Source: a virus. Taken from it: DNA of 24,774 nt. Location of the stretch: the IMG/VR virus record IMGVR_UViG_3300031523_000007, positions 1 through 24,774 of that record; one strand, given 5' to 3'. The position numbers and the translations under genes are program-made. This document shows positions 14,475 through 21,793 of the stretch, piece by piece. Under the pieces are notes generated by a model. The model saw nothing but the letters and a program-made list of their open reading frames with translations, made no database searches and was not told the DNA's origin. Each line of letters begins with the position of its first letter. Within the stretch, counting starts at the first letter, position 1.

Positions 14475-14504
14475 AGCCGATCAATTAAGCCTGATCGTGT
14501 GGCT
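14475..14504. repeat. Inverted repeat just upstream of terS
   Basis: CGATCA, eight bases and TGATCG form a perfect 6-bp inverted repeat (14478-14497), with AGC/GGCT able to extend the stem around a small bulge. It lies in the 53-nt gap before terS. It could be a leader hairpin or part of a packaging recognition site; there is no U-tract, so it is not a terminator. Confidence 0.4.
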
Positions 14505-14512
14505 TTAAATGC

Positions 14513-14860
14513 TTAAGCTTGGCCGTTAGGCTCTATCACTAAAATAGTTGTATCGCCGTAAAACAAACTCGTTGAATCTTCATACTGAGTCGATACGGTC
14601 CAATTACCATCAATTGCAAAATCTACCGCTTGAGTTTTATAAAGCATATATGAGTTTGCAGGAAGGTTGCCCACGTTAGGCAAGGCCGGTGATGTTACGT
14701 TTGGCGCCGTTATATTGTTTGCTGCACTTGTACGGGTAAATGTTACTGTCCCGTCTGGCGATATGAAGTTTAGCGCAAGTGATGTAAAAGGAGCCGCATT
14801 CATATCGAAAGAAGTTCCCACATATAAATCCTTGCCTATCTCGCCCACTTTAATACTCAT
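14513..14860 (-). CDS. Small beta-rich virion-region protein (115 aa)
   Basis: The sequence MSIKVGEIGKDLYVGTSFDMNAAPFTSLALNFISPDGTVTFTR has the form of a small Ig-like beta sandwich, with SP-DGT turn, PALPNVGNLPANSYMLYKTQAVDF, GNWTVSTQYED and a final strand DTTILVIEP. Proteins with the start I-x-G-E-x-G-K-D-L-Y-V and the 'F-x-x-P-D-G-T' element recur next to fibre or terminase genes of podoviruses. By context it may bind or decorate a structural component; the exact role is unknown. ATG at 14860 preceded by GGGGTAG. Confidence 0.65.
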   Translation of the reverse strand: MSIKVGEIGKDLYVGTSFDMNAAPFTSLALNFISPDGTVTFTRTSAANNITAPNVTSPALPNVGNLPANSYMLYKTQAVDFAIDGNWTVSTQYEDSTSLFYGDTTILVIEPNGQA

Positions 14861-14929
14861 TTACTACCCCAAATTATCTATCAAGCTAATTACAACAGCA
14901 ACCGCTTGTATATTACTATTGATTGCATT

Positions 14930-15577
14930 TTATTTGCTATCAATGCGTGAAAATATAGTATTTAAATCATTATCTATTTTACTATGAAACCGGCTGTTAA
15001 CGCCAATTAACGACAGTATATCTTTTCCTTGCCTTCTAAACCCTGAGAATCGACCAACGCGATCAACATCTAAAACGCTTAAGGCTTCCCCTAACAAATC
15101 GATATCAGAGCTAGAACCCTTAAGCATTGATATATTTGATAAAGCGCCACTCTGATTCTTTATTGTGCTTAGTACGTCTCGACCATACCCATCAAAAAAC
15201 AAACTACTTACATAAGCATTTTTATTAATGCCGCTAATAATTGAATTTTCTTTACTGGCAAAGCGTGAAGATATATCGCTTAAATCGTCATCTATCTTGC
15301 TATAAATTAAATCGTTAACAGCGACTAATGATAATACATCCTTACCCTGCCTTTTAAAACCGGCAAACCTTCCAACACTTCGAACATCTAAAACACTTAC
15401 GCTTGACTCTATTAAATCTATGCTTGATAAAACTTGGTGCTTTGTTTTTATTAAGCTTCTTACATCTTCCCCATAAATAACAGCATCATTACTTAAAGGT
15501 ATTGAGATATAACCAGACGCTGCAATACTTAGCGGTCTATTTAGCCACCCGCCTGTTGCAACATCTAACGCTATCAA
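14930..15577 (-). CDS. Protein with internal tandem duplication (215 aa)
   Basis: I do not recognise a family. The N-terminal 35 residues form a short apolar segment (VATGGWLNRPLSIAASGYISIPLSND). The rest contains two copies of a unit of about 106 residues. The best conserved block is residues 61-109 against 167-215, 32 of 49 identical: SVLDVRSVGRFAGFKRQGKD compared with SVLDVDRVGRFSGFRRQGKD, then LSL..VN, SKID.DL and S..SK. A weaker G-x-D-V-x-S-x-I-K match precedes each block. Its ATG overlaps the 169-aa gene (ATCA/ATGG region 15574-15577). Position in the appendage block suggests a virion part, perhaps a repeated linker or binding module. Confidence 0.62.
   Translation of the reverse strand: MIALDVATGGWLNRPLSIAASGYISIPLSNDAVIYGEDVRSLIKTKHQVLSSIDLIESSVSVLDVRSVGRFAGFKRQGKDVLSLVAVNDLIYSKIDDDLSDISSRFASKENSIISGINKNAYVSSLFFDGYGRDVLSTIKNQSGALSNISMLKGSSSDIDLLGEALSVLDVDRVGRFSGFRRQGKDILSLIGVNSRFHSKIDNDLNTIFSRIDSK
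14933..15079 (-). repeat. Second copy of internal protein repeat
   Basis: Encodes residues 167-215 of the 215-aa protein; pairs with 15251-15397, offset 318 bases. Protein identity of the 49-residue block is 32/49 while the DNA has drifted, so this is an old duplication kept at the protein level. Confidence 0.75.
15251..15397 (-). repeat. First copy of internal protein repeat
   Basis: Encodes residues 61-109 of the same protein (SVLDVRSVGRFAGFKRQGKD and following); partner of 14933-15079. Confidence 0.75.
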
Positions 15578-16083
15578 TTTCTTGTCACTGTCACGGACCC
15601 GTCAACATTACTGGCAATACCGAGATCCACGGCGCCCGCTGTTCTTGCTGTCGAAGATACCGTCATTGCGTTTGCGGCATCTAGTCCAGCCAATGTCCAA
15701 AGCTCTGCAAGCTGTGATTGCTGTAATGGGGTTAAAGAGCTGCCAGAATTAATGGCTGACGCTTTAACGGGTGTCTCCAAGTTAACCAGCACATTAAAAT
15801 TGCCTAGCGTTTGCGCTATAGGACTACCACCACCAGCAACCAATAAGTTACCCGTAATTGTAGTAATTCCATCAGCTTCCAATGGTCTAACTAGCCAGCC
15901 GTTTTCCATAAATATGTAAAGGTCAACAGGGGCAACACCGCCTAACTGAGTCATCACCGCGCCATATTTTGAGTTATCCGATAATACAACATAGTCAACC
16001 CAACGACTCCATATCGTAGCTGCTGATACAGAGGTTGAATCTAGCTGGACTATCTTATTGGTTGGGTCGAATGTTATAGCCAT
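15574..16083 (-). CDS. Putative virion appendage protein (169 aa)
   Basis: The N-terminal half reads as beta strands: ITFDPTNKIVQLDSTSVSAATIWSRWVDYVVLSDNSKY, then a hydrophobic VDLYIFMENGWLVRPLEADG and TTITGNLLVAGGGSPIAQTLGNFNVLVNLETPV. The C-terminal part has a helix (LTPLQQSQLAELWTLAGLD) and a Thr/Val-rich end. The pattern 'F-D-P...I-x-L...T-x-V-x-A-x-x-I-W-S-R-W-x-D' followed by 'N-G-W-L-V-R-P' is one I associate with phage structural proteins of unknown detail. The neighbouring 215-aa protein also carries GGWLNRPLSIAASG near its N-terminus, hinting at a shared element. Separated by 3 nt from the 448-aa gene. Confidence 0.62.
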   Translation of the reverse strand: MAITFDPTNKIVQLDSTSVSAATIWSRWVDYVVLSDNSKYGAVMTQLGGVAPVDLYIFMENGWLVRPLEADGITTITGNLLVAGGGSPIAQTLGNFNVLVNLETPVKASAINSGSSLTPLQQSQLAELWTLAGLDAANAMTVSSTARTAGAVDLGIASNVDGSVTVTRN

Positions 16084-16086
16084 CAG

Positions 16087-17433
16087 TTACACGTAAGCCC
16101 TGTCTGTCTCCGCTACTAGCGAGAAGCTTAGACCTTTACTGCGTGATAGAGTGCCCGTTGCTACAGCGAACTTAGAGCTATTAGGACGTATGCCGATTAA
16201 AGTGACAGCCTTGTCTGTGGCTGCTGTGCCGCCAGCCGTATCGCCATCATAATCAAAGTCAAACCCAATTGAGCTAGAGGCTATTGTGCCTGTTACGGCA
16301 GTGCTTGAAGCATCAACAACAGTAATCGCACCCGCTTCGCCGTAGTCATTACCCGCACCAGATGGCGCTGAATAAAATAATCGATAGCTAGAGCCTGCGC
16401 CAACCATTACGGCATTGAAGTTTAAAGTACCCGCTGCTGTGAATGGGTTAGCTCTAAATGTGCCGGTGACATCTTTAAAGTTAATACGGTTACTGTCTGC
16501 GCTTTGAATAGCATCTACAAATACGCCCACTGTTGTTTCTAGGGTATCACCTACAAAACCGCACAATAGATCGGCTGTTTGTCCCGTAACGCTTCCAGCT
16601 CCGTTATCGATATCTGAATTCTGTCTAAGAAGGTATTGCATCTTAGTGTATATTTGTTCTAGTGTCGCACCATTGCCCGCTATGATTACATTGTAATTGT
16701 AAGCAACTCCACCGATAGTCCTCGATTGGTTAGACCCGAAATACTCGACAGTAATATTGTTATAAGGCGCGTTAGTCATTTCGGCATCAAGGTCTGATAT
16801 CTTTAAATCATCAGCATTAGATAACAGCACGTTTACAATGTTTGCACCTGTAGTCGTCTTACCTGTATCTGCTAGTACTGAATCACTAAAGCTCTTACCT
16901 TGCTCACGTACAAACGCTTTAAAGAAGACTCGCTTATCAAAGTTTCCGTTTGAGGCATCACCAAAGACCTGTATGCCTTCATTAGCTTGGTCAGTAAAGG
17001 TGAAGCTAGTAGGTGCATCAGAAGCGCTCGCTTGATAATATAGTTGTGAGCCTGCACTAACAGCACCAAGTCCTACCAAACCAGCATAAACACGATTAAG
17101 CACACCGCTTGAATCATACTCTTCCCATCCACCATCTCTCATCATTTGACGAGTTGTATCGTTCAGTGGCTTCCAGCCATTTGGGTTGCCCCCCGCATCA
17201 ATACCTATTTGATACTGACCTGATAGCGCATCCAAGGCATTCATAGGAAAGGGTGAATCTTGATAGGTTGCTGTTGCCCATAAGTCAACAAACTTAGAAT
17301 ACAAAGCTTGAATTGTTGCGCCATCTTTGGCTATCATATTACCTGTAGCGACATAGGCGAAAGTTCTATTAGGCTCATCAATAATCAGCTCAGTGCCAAC
17401 ATTTAAGCTCGCTCTACTTGTAATCTTAGCCAT
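16087..17433 (-). CDS. Large putative virion appendage protein (448 aa)
   Basis: I cannot place it in a named family. It is soluble, Gly/Ser/Thr/Asp-rich and mostly beta. The N-terminal region (1-150) includes IIDEPNRTFAYVATGNMIAKDGATIQALYSKFVDLWATATYQDSPFPMNALD and GWKPLNDTTRQMMRDGGWEEYDSSG. The middle has ITVEYFGSNQSRTIGGVAYNYNVIIAGNGATLEQIYTKMQYLLRQNSDID, which resembles the earlier DGATIQALYSKFVDLW segment and may be a repeated module. The C-terminal part is beta-rich with SSIGFDFDYDGDTAGG. Start at TAATG with the 59-aa gene. In this block it is probably a fibre- or collar-associated structural protein. Confidence 0.65.
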   Translation of the reverse strand: MAKITSRASLNVGTELIIDEPNRTFAYVATGNMIAKDGATIQALYSKFVDLWATATYQDSPFPMNALDALSGQYQIGIDAGGNPNGWKPLNDTTRQMMRDGGWEEYDSSGVLNRVYAGLVGLGAVSAGSQLYYQASASDAPTSFTFTDQANEGIQVFGDASNGNFDKRVFFKAFVREQGKSFSDSVLADTGKTTTGANIVNVLLSNADDLKISDLDAEMTNAPYNNITVEYFGSNQSRTIGGVAYNYNVIIAGNGATLEQIYTKMQYLLRQNSDIDNGAGSVTGQTADLLCGFVGDTLETTVGVFVDAIQSADSNRINFKDVTGTFRANPFTAAGTLNFNAVMVGAGSSYRLFYSAPSGAGNDYGEAGAITVVDASSTAVTGTIASSSIGFDFDYDGDTAGGTAATDKAVTLIGIRPNSSKFAVATGTLSRSKGLSFSLVAETDRAYV

Positions 17434-17612
17434 TAACTATCTTCCTTTGTTAGTATTACATAATTTGAATTAGAGTAGCGGACAATTCCACCCCCTAAGT
17501 CTTGCGTGTGTGTTGGTCTAAAGTCGCTACCATCTGTAAGACAATGCGCCTCACAGTCGAAGACATCACCTATAAACTTACCGTCAGTGGTTTCTATTAT
17601 TCGTCTAATCAT
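17433..17612 (-). CDS. 59-aa small protein in appendage block
   Basis: A 59-codon gene linking two large genes: its ATG overlaps the upstream stop as ATGA (17609-17612) and its stop overlaps the next start as TAATG (17431-17435). Product MIRRIIETTDGKFIGDVFDC, then EAHCLTDGSDFRPTHTQDLG and NSNYVILTKEDS. It looks like a tiny beta protein with two Cys and two His. I do not recognise it. The double overlap between two certain genes makes it a convincing gene. Confidence 0.7.
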   Translation of the reverse strand: MIRRIIETTDGKFIGDVFDCEAHCLTDGSDFRPTHTQDLGGGIVRYSNSNYVILTKEDS

Positions 17613-19147
17613 TGGTAAGTCCTGTCGGGTAATAGATTGATGGGTAGTGTTGCATTAGCTCCTGTTAAAGCAAAATTGTAAGTGTAGCTAATAGTGAATC
17701 CTTGCTTAATAACACCAATATCTACAGCGCTACCACTTGAGTAACCATAAGCAAACGTATTACCTGCTTGAGCGTCGACACTAGCTAATACAGTGTTAGT
17801 GCCTGCATCAAGTACCACCACATCACAGCCAGTTTGATTAACAGTAATTGACAAAGTGGCAGCGCTAACTAAATTGACCTGCCCTGCGCCTGTACCTGCT
17901 TCGCTTGTAGTGCCACTTGTTCCATTGCTAGAATTAATGGTTAGCGTATTGCTTCCGGTGTTAGTTAAATCACCTGTCCACTTGACGTTAGAGTAGGCAA
18001 CAGTAGAGTTGGCACCTGTGTTTATTCTAATATCACCATTAACAGTTATGTTTGAGTAATCTCTATCGTCGTTTATTTCTAAGTCACCGTTAATAGTAGA
18101 ACCATCTAAATTAGCGCCATTGCTGATAACATTTGATCCACTAGCTAGCGAGAAGGTTGCCGCACCTGATACAGATGAGCCACAAGTAAAGTTGCCCATA
18201 CCATTAAAAGTAGCGCCGCTAATTGTGCAAGCACTACTATTGCTTTGGTTAAAGTCCCAAGGTGCGGCTGTACCCCAGTTATAAGAGCCTGACAATATTG
18301 CAGCATCACCGCTTGATCTAAATGACAAATAAACTCTCATTGACTGGTTAGTTAAACGGAAGTTCTCAGCCTTACCTGCGTTGTCGGAAGGGCTTACTAT
18401 TACCACACCATTGTCATTAAAGGTTGTTGCACTTGAGCCATCACCTATTTGCCAAGGACAAGGTACGAAGAAAGCGCTGCCTACCTGTGAAATCCAAGCC
18501 CCAATCTTGTTAGTATAGTTAGAGCCTTGAACCGCTGTAAATGCCTGCCCCCAATCCGCTGTCCCAGTAAACTTGGGTATATCAGCCGAGTCTTTAGTCG
18601 TTTGCAATAGAAACACTCGCTGAAAGAAAGCCAGCATAGAACTATGGCCAGACAAGCTTATTTTTGAAGCACCAAACCCCCAGCCACTTACATTAGTATC
18701 ATCAAAGCTACCGCCTGACGAATCATTTGATAAGGATGTTGGGTCAATGCACAGAGTTACTGGGCCAGCCTGAGACGAGCCAAACGGCGTATCATTGCCA
18801 CCTATGTTAAATCGTTTGTAGTTTGCTTCTGTAGTGCCTGAGACAACGGTAAAGCTTGCGCCCTCATTAGCCATAGTATTACATTGTATTCTGTTTGGTG
18901 CGTTGTACTGCATCGAGCAAACTATCAGCCTGCTATCTGCTGACATGTCATAGCCGCTTGTGCTGTTTTGAGCATCTAACCCAAAGTATATTCTCGCAGG
19001 TGTAACGCTATTAACTGTAAACTGTTGTGCATTGGTTGTAATAGGTAGATTACCCGCAGACTTAGTGCCTTGAGATGAACTGCCTTCTAAACCTCTATTA
19101 CTATTGGAGGTCATTAGGTATTGTGCTGTTGGAAGTGTAAAAGCCAT
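17609..19147 (-). CDS. Putative fibre/appendage protein (512 aa)
   Basis: A Ser/Asn/Gly/Thr-rich, almost Lys-free protein typical of exposed phage beta proteins. The N-terminal 250 residues look like a folded domain (TPARIYFGLDAQNSTSGYDM, FFQRVFLLQTTKDSADIPKF, QVGSAFFVPCPWQIGDGSSATTF). From about 290 to 410 there are short repeated strands of solenoid type: ISGATFNGMGNFTCGSSVSGAATFSL, LDGSTINGDLEINDDRDYSNITVNGDIRIN, YSNVKWTGDLTNTGSNTLTI. The C-terminus is an apolar beta sheet (LSITVNQTGCDVVVLDAG...ISYTYNFALTG). I infer a trimeric or elongated surface appendage, perhaps receptor binding. It is the first gene after the lysis region. Confidence 0.68.
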   Translation of the reverse strand: MAFTLPTAQYLMTSNSNRGLEGSSSQGTKSAGNLPITTNAQQFTVNSVTPARIYFGLDAQNSTSGYDMSADSRLIVCSMQYNAPNRIQCNTMANEGASFTVVSGTTEANYKRFNIGGNDTPFGSSQAGPVTLCIDPTSLSNDSSGGSFDDTNVSGWGFGASKISLSGHSSMLAFFQRVFLLQTTKDSADIPKFTGTADWGQAFTAVQGSNYTNKIGAWISQVGSAFFVPCPWQIGDGSSATTFNDNGVVIVSPSDNAGKAENFRLTNQSMRVYLSFRSSGDAAILSGSYNWGTAAPWDFNQSNSSACTISGATFNGMGNFTCGSSVSGAATFSLASGSNVISNGANLDGSTINGDLEINDDRDYSNITVNGDIRINTGANSTVAYSNVKWTGDLTNTGSNTLTINSSNGTSGTTSEAGTGAGQVNLVSAATLSITVNQTGCDVVVLDAGTNTVLASVDAQAGNTFAYGYSSGSAVDIGVIKQGFTISYTYNFALTGANATLPINLLPDRTYQ

Positions 19148-19185
19148 TATCTACCTACTAAATTATTTACTGTCAATGAAGGGAT

Positions 19186-19536
19186 CTACCCCTTAAAATA
19201 ATTGATTGCTGATAACGCAGTGAAAGCAAACAAAAGAATTGGAGCCCCGAACTTATCCCAAAAGTTTTTACTGTTAGCTTGGTTAGCCTGCAATACTACA
19301 ATGTCATTAGACATTTGACCCTGCTGCTCTTCAATTTTTGCAATGTCTTTGCTTATTCTGGTGTTTGCCTCTTCCTGGTGATCAAACTTCTCCAGAAATC
19401 GTCCTATGCTTGTATTCATGCCGCCTATGGAATCCGCAAGCTTATCCCATTTATCAAGAACCTTTGTATTGTTATCGTCGATCTTTTTGCTTAATAGGTC
19501 GACTGATATCTGCAGCTCTTCTCTTGTAACGGTCAT
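19186..19536 (-). CDS. Tail-anchored coiled-coil membrane protein (116 aa)
   Basis: Residues 1-85 are charged heptad-like helix (EELQISVDLLSKKIDDNNTK, ISKDIAKIEEQQGQMSNDIV). This is followed by one C-terminal membrane segment, FWDKFGAPILLFAFTALSAINYF, with a single Lys-Gly after it. This plan resembles small phage lysis accessory proteins such as the XhlA type, in which a coiled coil and one membrane helix assist a holin. ATGA overlap with the upstream membrane gene at 19533-19536. Placement after endolysin and holin supports a lysis role, but this is inference. It ends 39 nt before the first appendage gene. Confidence 0.6.
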   Translation of the reverse strand: MTVTREELQISVDLLSKKIDDNNTKVLDKWDKLADSIGGMNTSIGRFLEKFDHQEEANTRISKDIAKIEEQQGQMSNDIVVLQANQANSKNFWDKFGAPILLFAFTALSAINYFKG

Positions 19537-19937
19537 TTAGAAACTTCGCTATGTAAATTGGAATTGGCGCCAGGCTTAGGCATAAAATAATCAACTCTAT
19601 GTTGCTCTGTATCCATTCGATCATTACAACTCAATAAAATTAAAATGGCGGTTAACGTAATCATTACGCTTGTGTAACTGTTATCAATTACATCAATGCT
19701 TAGTATAACGTTAAATTCGACTAAAGTATCTACAAACGCAAAAACCATGTAAGCGGCTACAAACAACAGGTAACCGTACATGGATAAGTAATCGTATTTA
19801 CGCGCTATTATGCTAAATGCAATTGATATGTACGCATAGATAATATAGAGCCAATTTAGATAAATGCCCTCAGTGTGATTTTGTGCGTATGTTATGCACT
19901 CAATCAACGCAATAAAGCAAATGGCTAATCGGATCAT
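19533..19937 (-). CDS. Multi-span membrane protein in lysis cluster (134 aa)
   Basis: Four apolar segments: IRLAICFIALIECITYA (2-18), YLNWLYIIYAYISIAFSII (26-44), YLSMYGYLLFVAAYMVFAFV (50-69) and VMITLTAILILLSC (90-103). A polar C-terminal tail of about 30 residues follows (NDRMDTEQHRVDYFMPKPG). No family recognised. Its ATG overlaps the stop of the 15-codon micro-ORF as ATGA. In a cluster with M15 endolysin and a holin-like protein it may be a second holin or antiholin; that is inferred from context only. Confidence 0.6.
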   Translation of the reverse strand: MIRLAICFIALIECITYAQNHTEGIYLNWLYIIYAYISIAFSIIARKYDYLSMYGYLLFVAAYMVFAFVDTLVEFNVILSIDVIDNSYTSVMITLTAILILLSCNDRMDTEQHRVDYFMPKPGANSNLHSEVSK

Positions 19938-19981
19938 TTACCTTGGCGCGTTTTCTTTTTCTTAGGTTTACTTACTGGCAT
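19934..19981 (-). CDS. Basic micro-ORF of 15 codons
   Basis: ATG at 19981 is preceded by AAAGGAG with a 6-nt spacer, one of the best ribosome sites in the window. The frame encodes MPVSKPKKKKTRQGK and stops in an ATGA overlap with the 134-aa membrane gene. The peptide is nine-fifteenths Lys/Arg/Gln. It could be a genuine micropeptide or just a coupling leader that delivers ribosomes to the membrane-protein start. No other ribosome site serves the downstream gene. Confidence 0.5.
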   Translation of the reverse strand: MPVSKPKKKKTRQGK

Positions 19982-19999
19982 GCTACTCTCCTTTTGAAA

Positions 20000-20494
20000 T
20001 TATTTATTTCTGTCTTTGTTTGCGCTGCTTCGAGTAGTGCCTACCCAATACGCAATAGATGCCATCCAAGCCGCGACAATTTGACCAATCAACATATTAA
20101 GCATTTGATTGTTTGCCGCCGGTATGGGTTCGAATATTAACGCTATACTAAGAATTGCCACAATTACGGATAGACCAATGCAAATAGCTGCTGGCATTCT
20201 GCTGTGCTTATGGTTTTTTCTTGCGTCTTGCACATCACCAAGCTTTGTGGCTACTAGGTCGTTGTCAAGCTCGCGCATTCTAATCTTAAATTGATTATTA
20301 GCCTGTGTGATCTTAAGCATCATTTCAGGGCTTGCAGACTCTACCGCTTTTTGTAGTTCGTCCTGCGTGCTTACCTCGTTACCGGTTGCATCAGCAATAG
20401 CTTTGATTGCTAGCTGTGGCAAGGTTGCGCCACCCGTCAAAACAGCCGTAGCTATGTCGGGTGCGTATTGTTTAAGTTTTTTTAGCCAATTCAT
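20000..20494 (-). CDS. Holin-like protein (GTA/3TM holin type)
   Basis: 164 aa from the ATG at 20494, chosen because TGGAGGT lies 7 nt upstream; a longer reading frame lacks a ribosome site. The N-terminus is amphipathic (MNWLKKLKQYAPDIATAVLTGGATLPQLAIKAI). The middle is charged helix with the family element VQDARKNHKHSRMPA. Two long C-terminal membrane helices follow: AICIGLSVIVAILSIALIFEP (105-125) and LNMLIGQIVAAWMASIAYWVG (132-152). It ends TTRSSANKD, a usual ending for the 3TM phage holin family. It begins 1 nt after the endolysin stop. Expected to form membrane lesions that release or activate the endolysin. Confidence 0.78.
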   Translation of the reverse strand: MNWLKKLKQYAPDIATAVLTGGATLPQLAIKAIADATGNEVSTQDELQKAVESASPEMMLKITQANNQFKIRMRELDNDLVATKLGDVQDARKNHKHSRMPAAICIGLSVIVAILSIALIFEPIPAANNQMLNMLIGQIVAAWMASIAYWVGTTRSSANKDRNK

Positions 20495-20495
20495 T

Positions 20496-20882
20496 CTAAT
20501 ACCTCCATGTTGGCACGTCTTTTCGTACAGTTTCAGTAAATGCGATATGCACAAACCCACAATAAGCTCCACCAGCTACACGAGTCGCCCCATGCCGACC
20601 AGCTAGAACCTTTAACTTAGTCTCGACATCAACATCATTGCAGGCAATATCAACGGCCTGCTGCAATTGATGATCGCCAGGGCTTGCCTTGGTTAACTCG
20701 TTTGGATGGTTTGCGCATCTACCGCCGGAAGTTATTGTCATCGGCTGACGTATATCAAGCCTGATTAATTGAATTTTATTTAACGCTGACTGACTGACAC
20801 TGCGCTTGTCGCACAATTCATGGCCGCAAGTGCATAGCAGTTTAGTGTCAATTTTTGGGTTAAAGTTATCCGTCTTAATCAT
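20496..20882 (-). CDS. Endolysin, peptidase M15A family
   Basis: 128 aa. Zinc D-Ala-D-Ala-type peptidase signatures: TITSGGRCANHPNEL (49-63), SPGDHQLQQAVDIA (67-80) supplying H71 and D78, and FVHIAF (110-115) supplying H112. This gives the H...D...H zinc triad of M15 enzymes. No signal peptide or wall-binding domain, so it acts as a catalytic-domain-only lysin needing a holin to reach the periplasm. The N-terminal CTCGHELC (17-24) is a second Cys/His group whose role is unclear. First gene after the 20917-20945 promoter, followed at once by the holin-like gene. Confidence 0.88.
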   Translation of the reverse strand: MIKTDNFNPKIDTKLLCTCGHELCDKRSVSQSALNKIQLIRLDIRQPMTITSGGRCANHPNELTKASPGDHQLQQAVDIACNDVDVETKLKVLAGRHGATRVAGGAYCGFVHIAFTETVRKDVPTWRY

Positions 20883-20916
20883 CTAATACCACAACCTAAG
20901 ATATTTTAGTATTAGT

Positions 20917-20945
20917 ATTTTACTATGTCGCTACTACAGTGACAA
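20917..20945 (-). promoter_or_regulatory. Sigma70 promoter upstream of endolysin
   Basis: On the minus strand TTGTCA, a 17-nt spacer and TAAAAT, five of six matches in each hexamer, 35 nt upstream of the endolysin ATG. The region just after the -10 box contains TACTAATACTAA, sharing the nonamer TAATACTAA with the palindrome next to the 22502-22530 promoter. The stop of the 52-aa gene at 20949 abuts the -35 box, so this marks an operon boundary. Confidence 0.72.
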
Positions 20946-20948
20946 GCT

Positions 20949-21107
20949 CTAATTTATTACTACTTTTACTTTATTAACTTTCTCGGCGAGTTCACGTAGC
21001 TTATCTCTAGCGGCCTTTGAGCCCGATAATCTTTTTAAATTTAGCTTAAACCTGCCTGCTCTGTCTATATCATATATTTTATCAAAACCTACCGTCCATT
21101 TCTTCAC
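20949..21107 (-). CDS. 52-aa basic protein, GTG start
   Basis: GTG at 21107 has AGGGG 7 nt upstream. The 52-residue product KKWTVGFDKIYDIDRAGRFK continues with LNLKRLSGSKAARDKLRELAEKVNKVKVVIN. It is basic, with a short N-terminal strand, then an amphipathic helix (SKAARDKLRELAEKV). Such a strand-helix peptide could bind nucleic acid, but I do not recognise it. It starts 28 nt after the VRR-NUC stop and ends at the endolysin promoter, so it closes the nuclease operon. Confidence 0.6.
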   Translation of the reverse strand: MKKWTVGFDKIYDIDRAGRFKLNLKRLSGSKAARDKLRELAEKVNKVKVVIN

Positions 21108-21134
21108 ACTCTATCCCCTGTTATTTGCATGGCC

Positions 21135-21497
21135 TTATGCCATATAAGTTTTAATTGCCGCGATTGCAATGATTGATCCCGCCGCCCACATTCCCTCGTA
21201 ACCCACGCTAATCATTAAATCTAAATGGGCTTGTTGGTCATCGCTTACACTGCATCGCGTCTTTCCGGCATCCTTCATTTCAATCCACAAGCCAAATTTA
21301 CCGTTTTTTGGTACTGCTATGAATAAATCAGAAACGCCGTTTTTAAACCCTTCCTTTTTTAATTTGTTCATCAATGCAAACTTGTTGCGCCCGCCCAGCA
21401 TTTGCCCGTTAGGTATGGCCATAATACATTTTTCGTATTGCGGGTATTGCAATTTAAACCAGTTTACTACCGCCACTTGATGATCGTGTTCGCTCAT
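21135..21497 (-). CDS. VRR-NUC domain nuclease
   Basis: 120 aa from the ATG at 21497 (MSEHDHQVAVV), chosen because it forms an ATGA overlap with the Ref-like stop; an earlier in-frame ATG five codons upstream is less likely. PD-(D/E)xK motifs of the VRR-NUC family: EHDHQVAVVNWFK (3-15), AIPNG (27-31), KEGFKNGVSDLFI with D57, GLWIEMKDAGK with E73 and K75, then SDDQQAHLDLMISVGYEGMWAAG. Small phage VRR-NUC proteins are thought to process branched DNA or act in packaging and recombination. Pairing with a Ref-like nuclease points to recombination or DNA maturation. Confidence 0.87.
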   Translation of the reverse strand: MSEHDHQVAVVNWFKLQYPQYEKCIMAIPNGQMLGGRNKFALMNKLKKEGFKNGVSDLFIAVPKNGKFGLWIEMKDAGKTRCSVSDDQQAHLDLMISVGYEGMWAAGSIIAIAAIKTYMA

Positions 21498-21793
21498 ATT
21501 AATTCCATGCACTGATTGAGTAAATCGTATTGACTGCCATAATTGCGCTCAAATTCTGCCTTGTTAGCGTGTAGCGTATACCAGCGCTTAGAGGTTTCAT
21601 TGTCTTGAAGCTGATGGTGCCTGTGACACAAAGGTAAAACTTTACGATGCGCCTCTGGCCTTGTCCTGCCGTCTATATGATGAATCGACACCTCGTAATT
21701 CTCAATGCCATTATTTAAACACACGATACACCCTATCTGGGCTACCCTGTTTTGAAATTTAATCTCGGCATTAGTTCGCGTTTTACCCTTCAT
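21494..21793 (-). CDS. Ref-like HNH nuclease (RecA-dependent nuclease family)
   Basis: 99 aa. Zinc-binding CIVC (22-25), IHHIDGRTRPEAHRKVLPLCHRHH (37-60) with H38/H39 and C56/H59/H60, then WYTLHANKAEFERNYGSQYDLLNQ. This is the arrangement of the phage P1 Ref C-terminal domain and its short phage homologues: Cys-x2-Cys, HHI, PLC..HH and a terminal F..KYG...LL motif. P1 Ref cuts DNA at RecA-made displacement loops. This protein lacks the long basic N-terminal arm of P1 Ref, as many phage homologues do. Both flanking genes overlap it by ATGA. Confidence 0.85.
   Translation of the reverse strand: MKGKTRTNAEIKFQNRVAQIGCIVCLNNGIENYEVSIHHIDGRTRPEAHRKVLPLCHRHHQLQDNETSKRWYTLHANKAEFERNYGSQYDLLNQCMELI

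Noticed and set aside
14861-14929. A 12-codon frame (MQSIVIYKRLLL) between the 215-aa and 115-aa genes
   Set aside because: No ribosome site, and the AT-rich gap shows no coding pattern; more likely a plain spacer.
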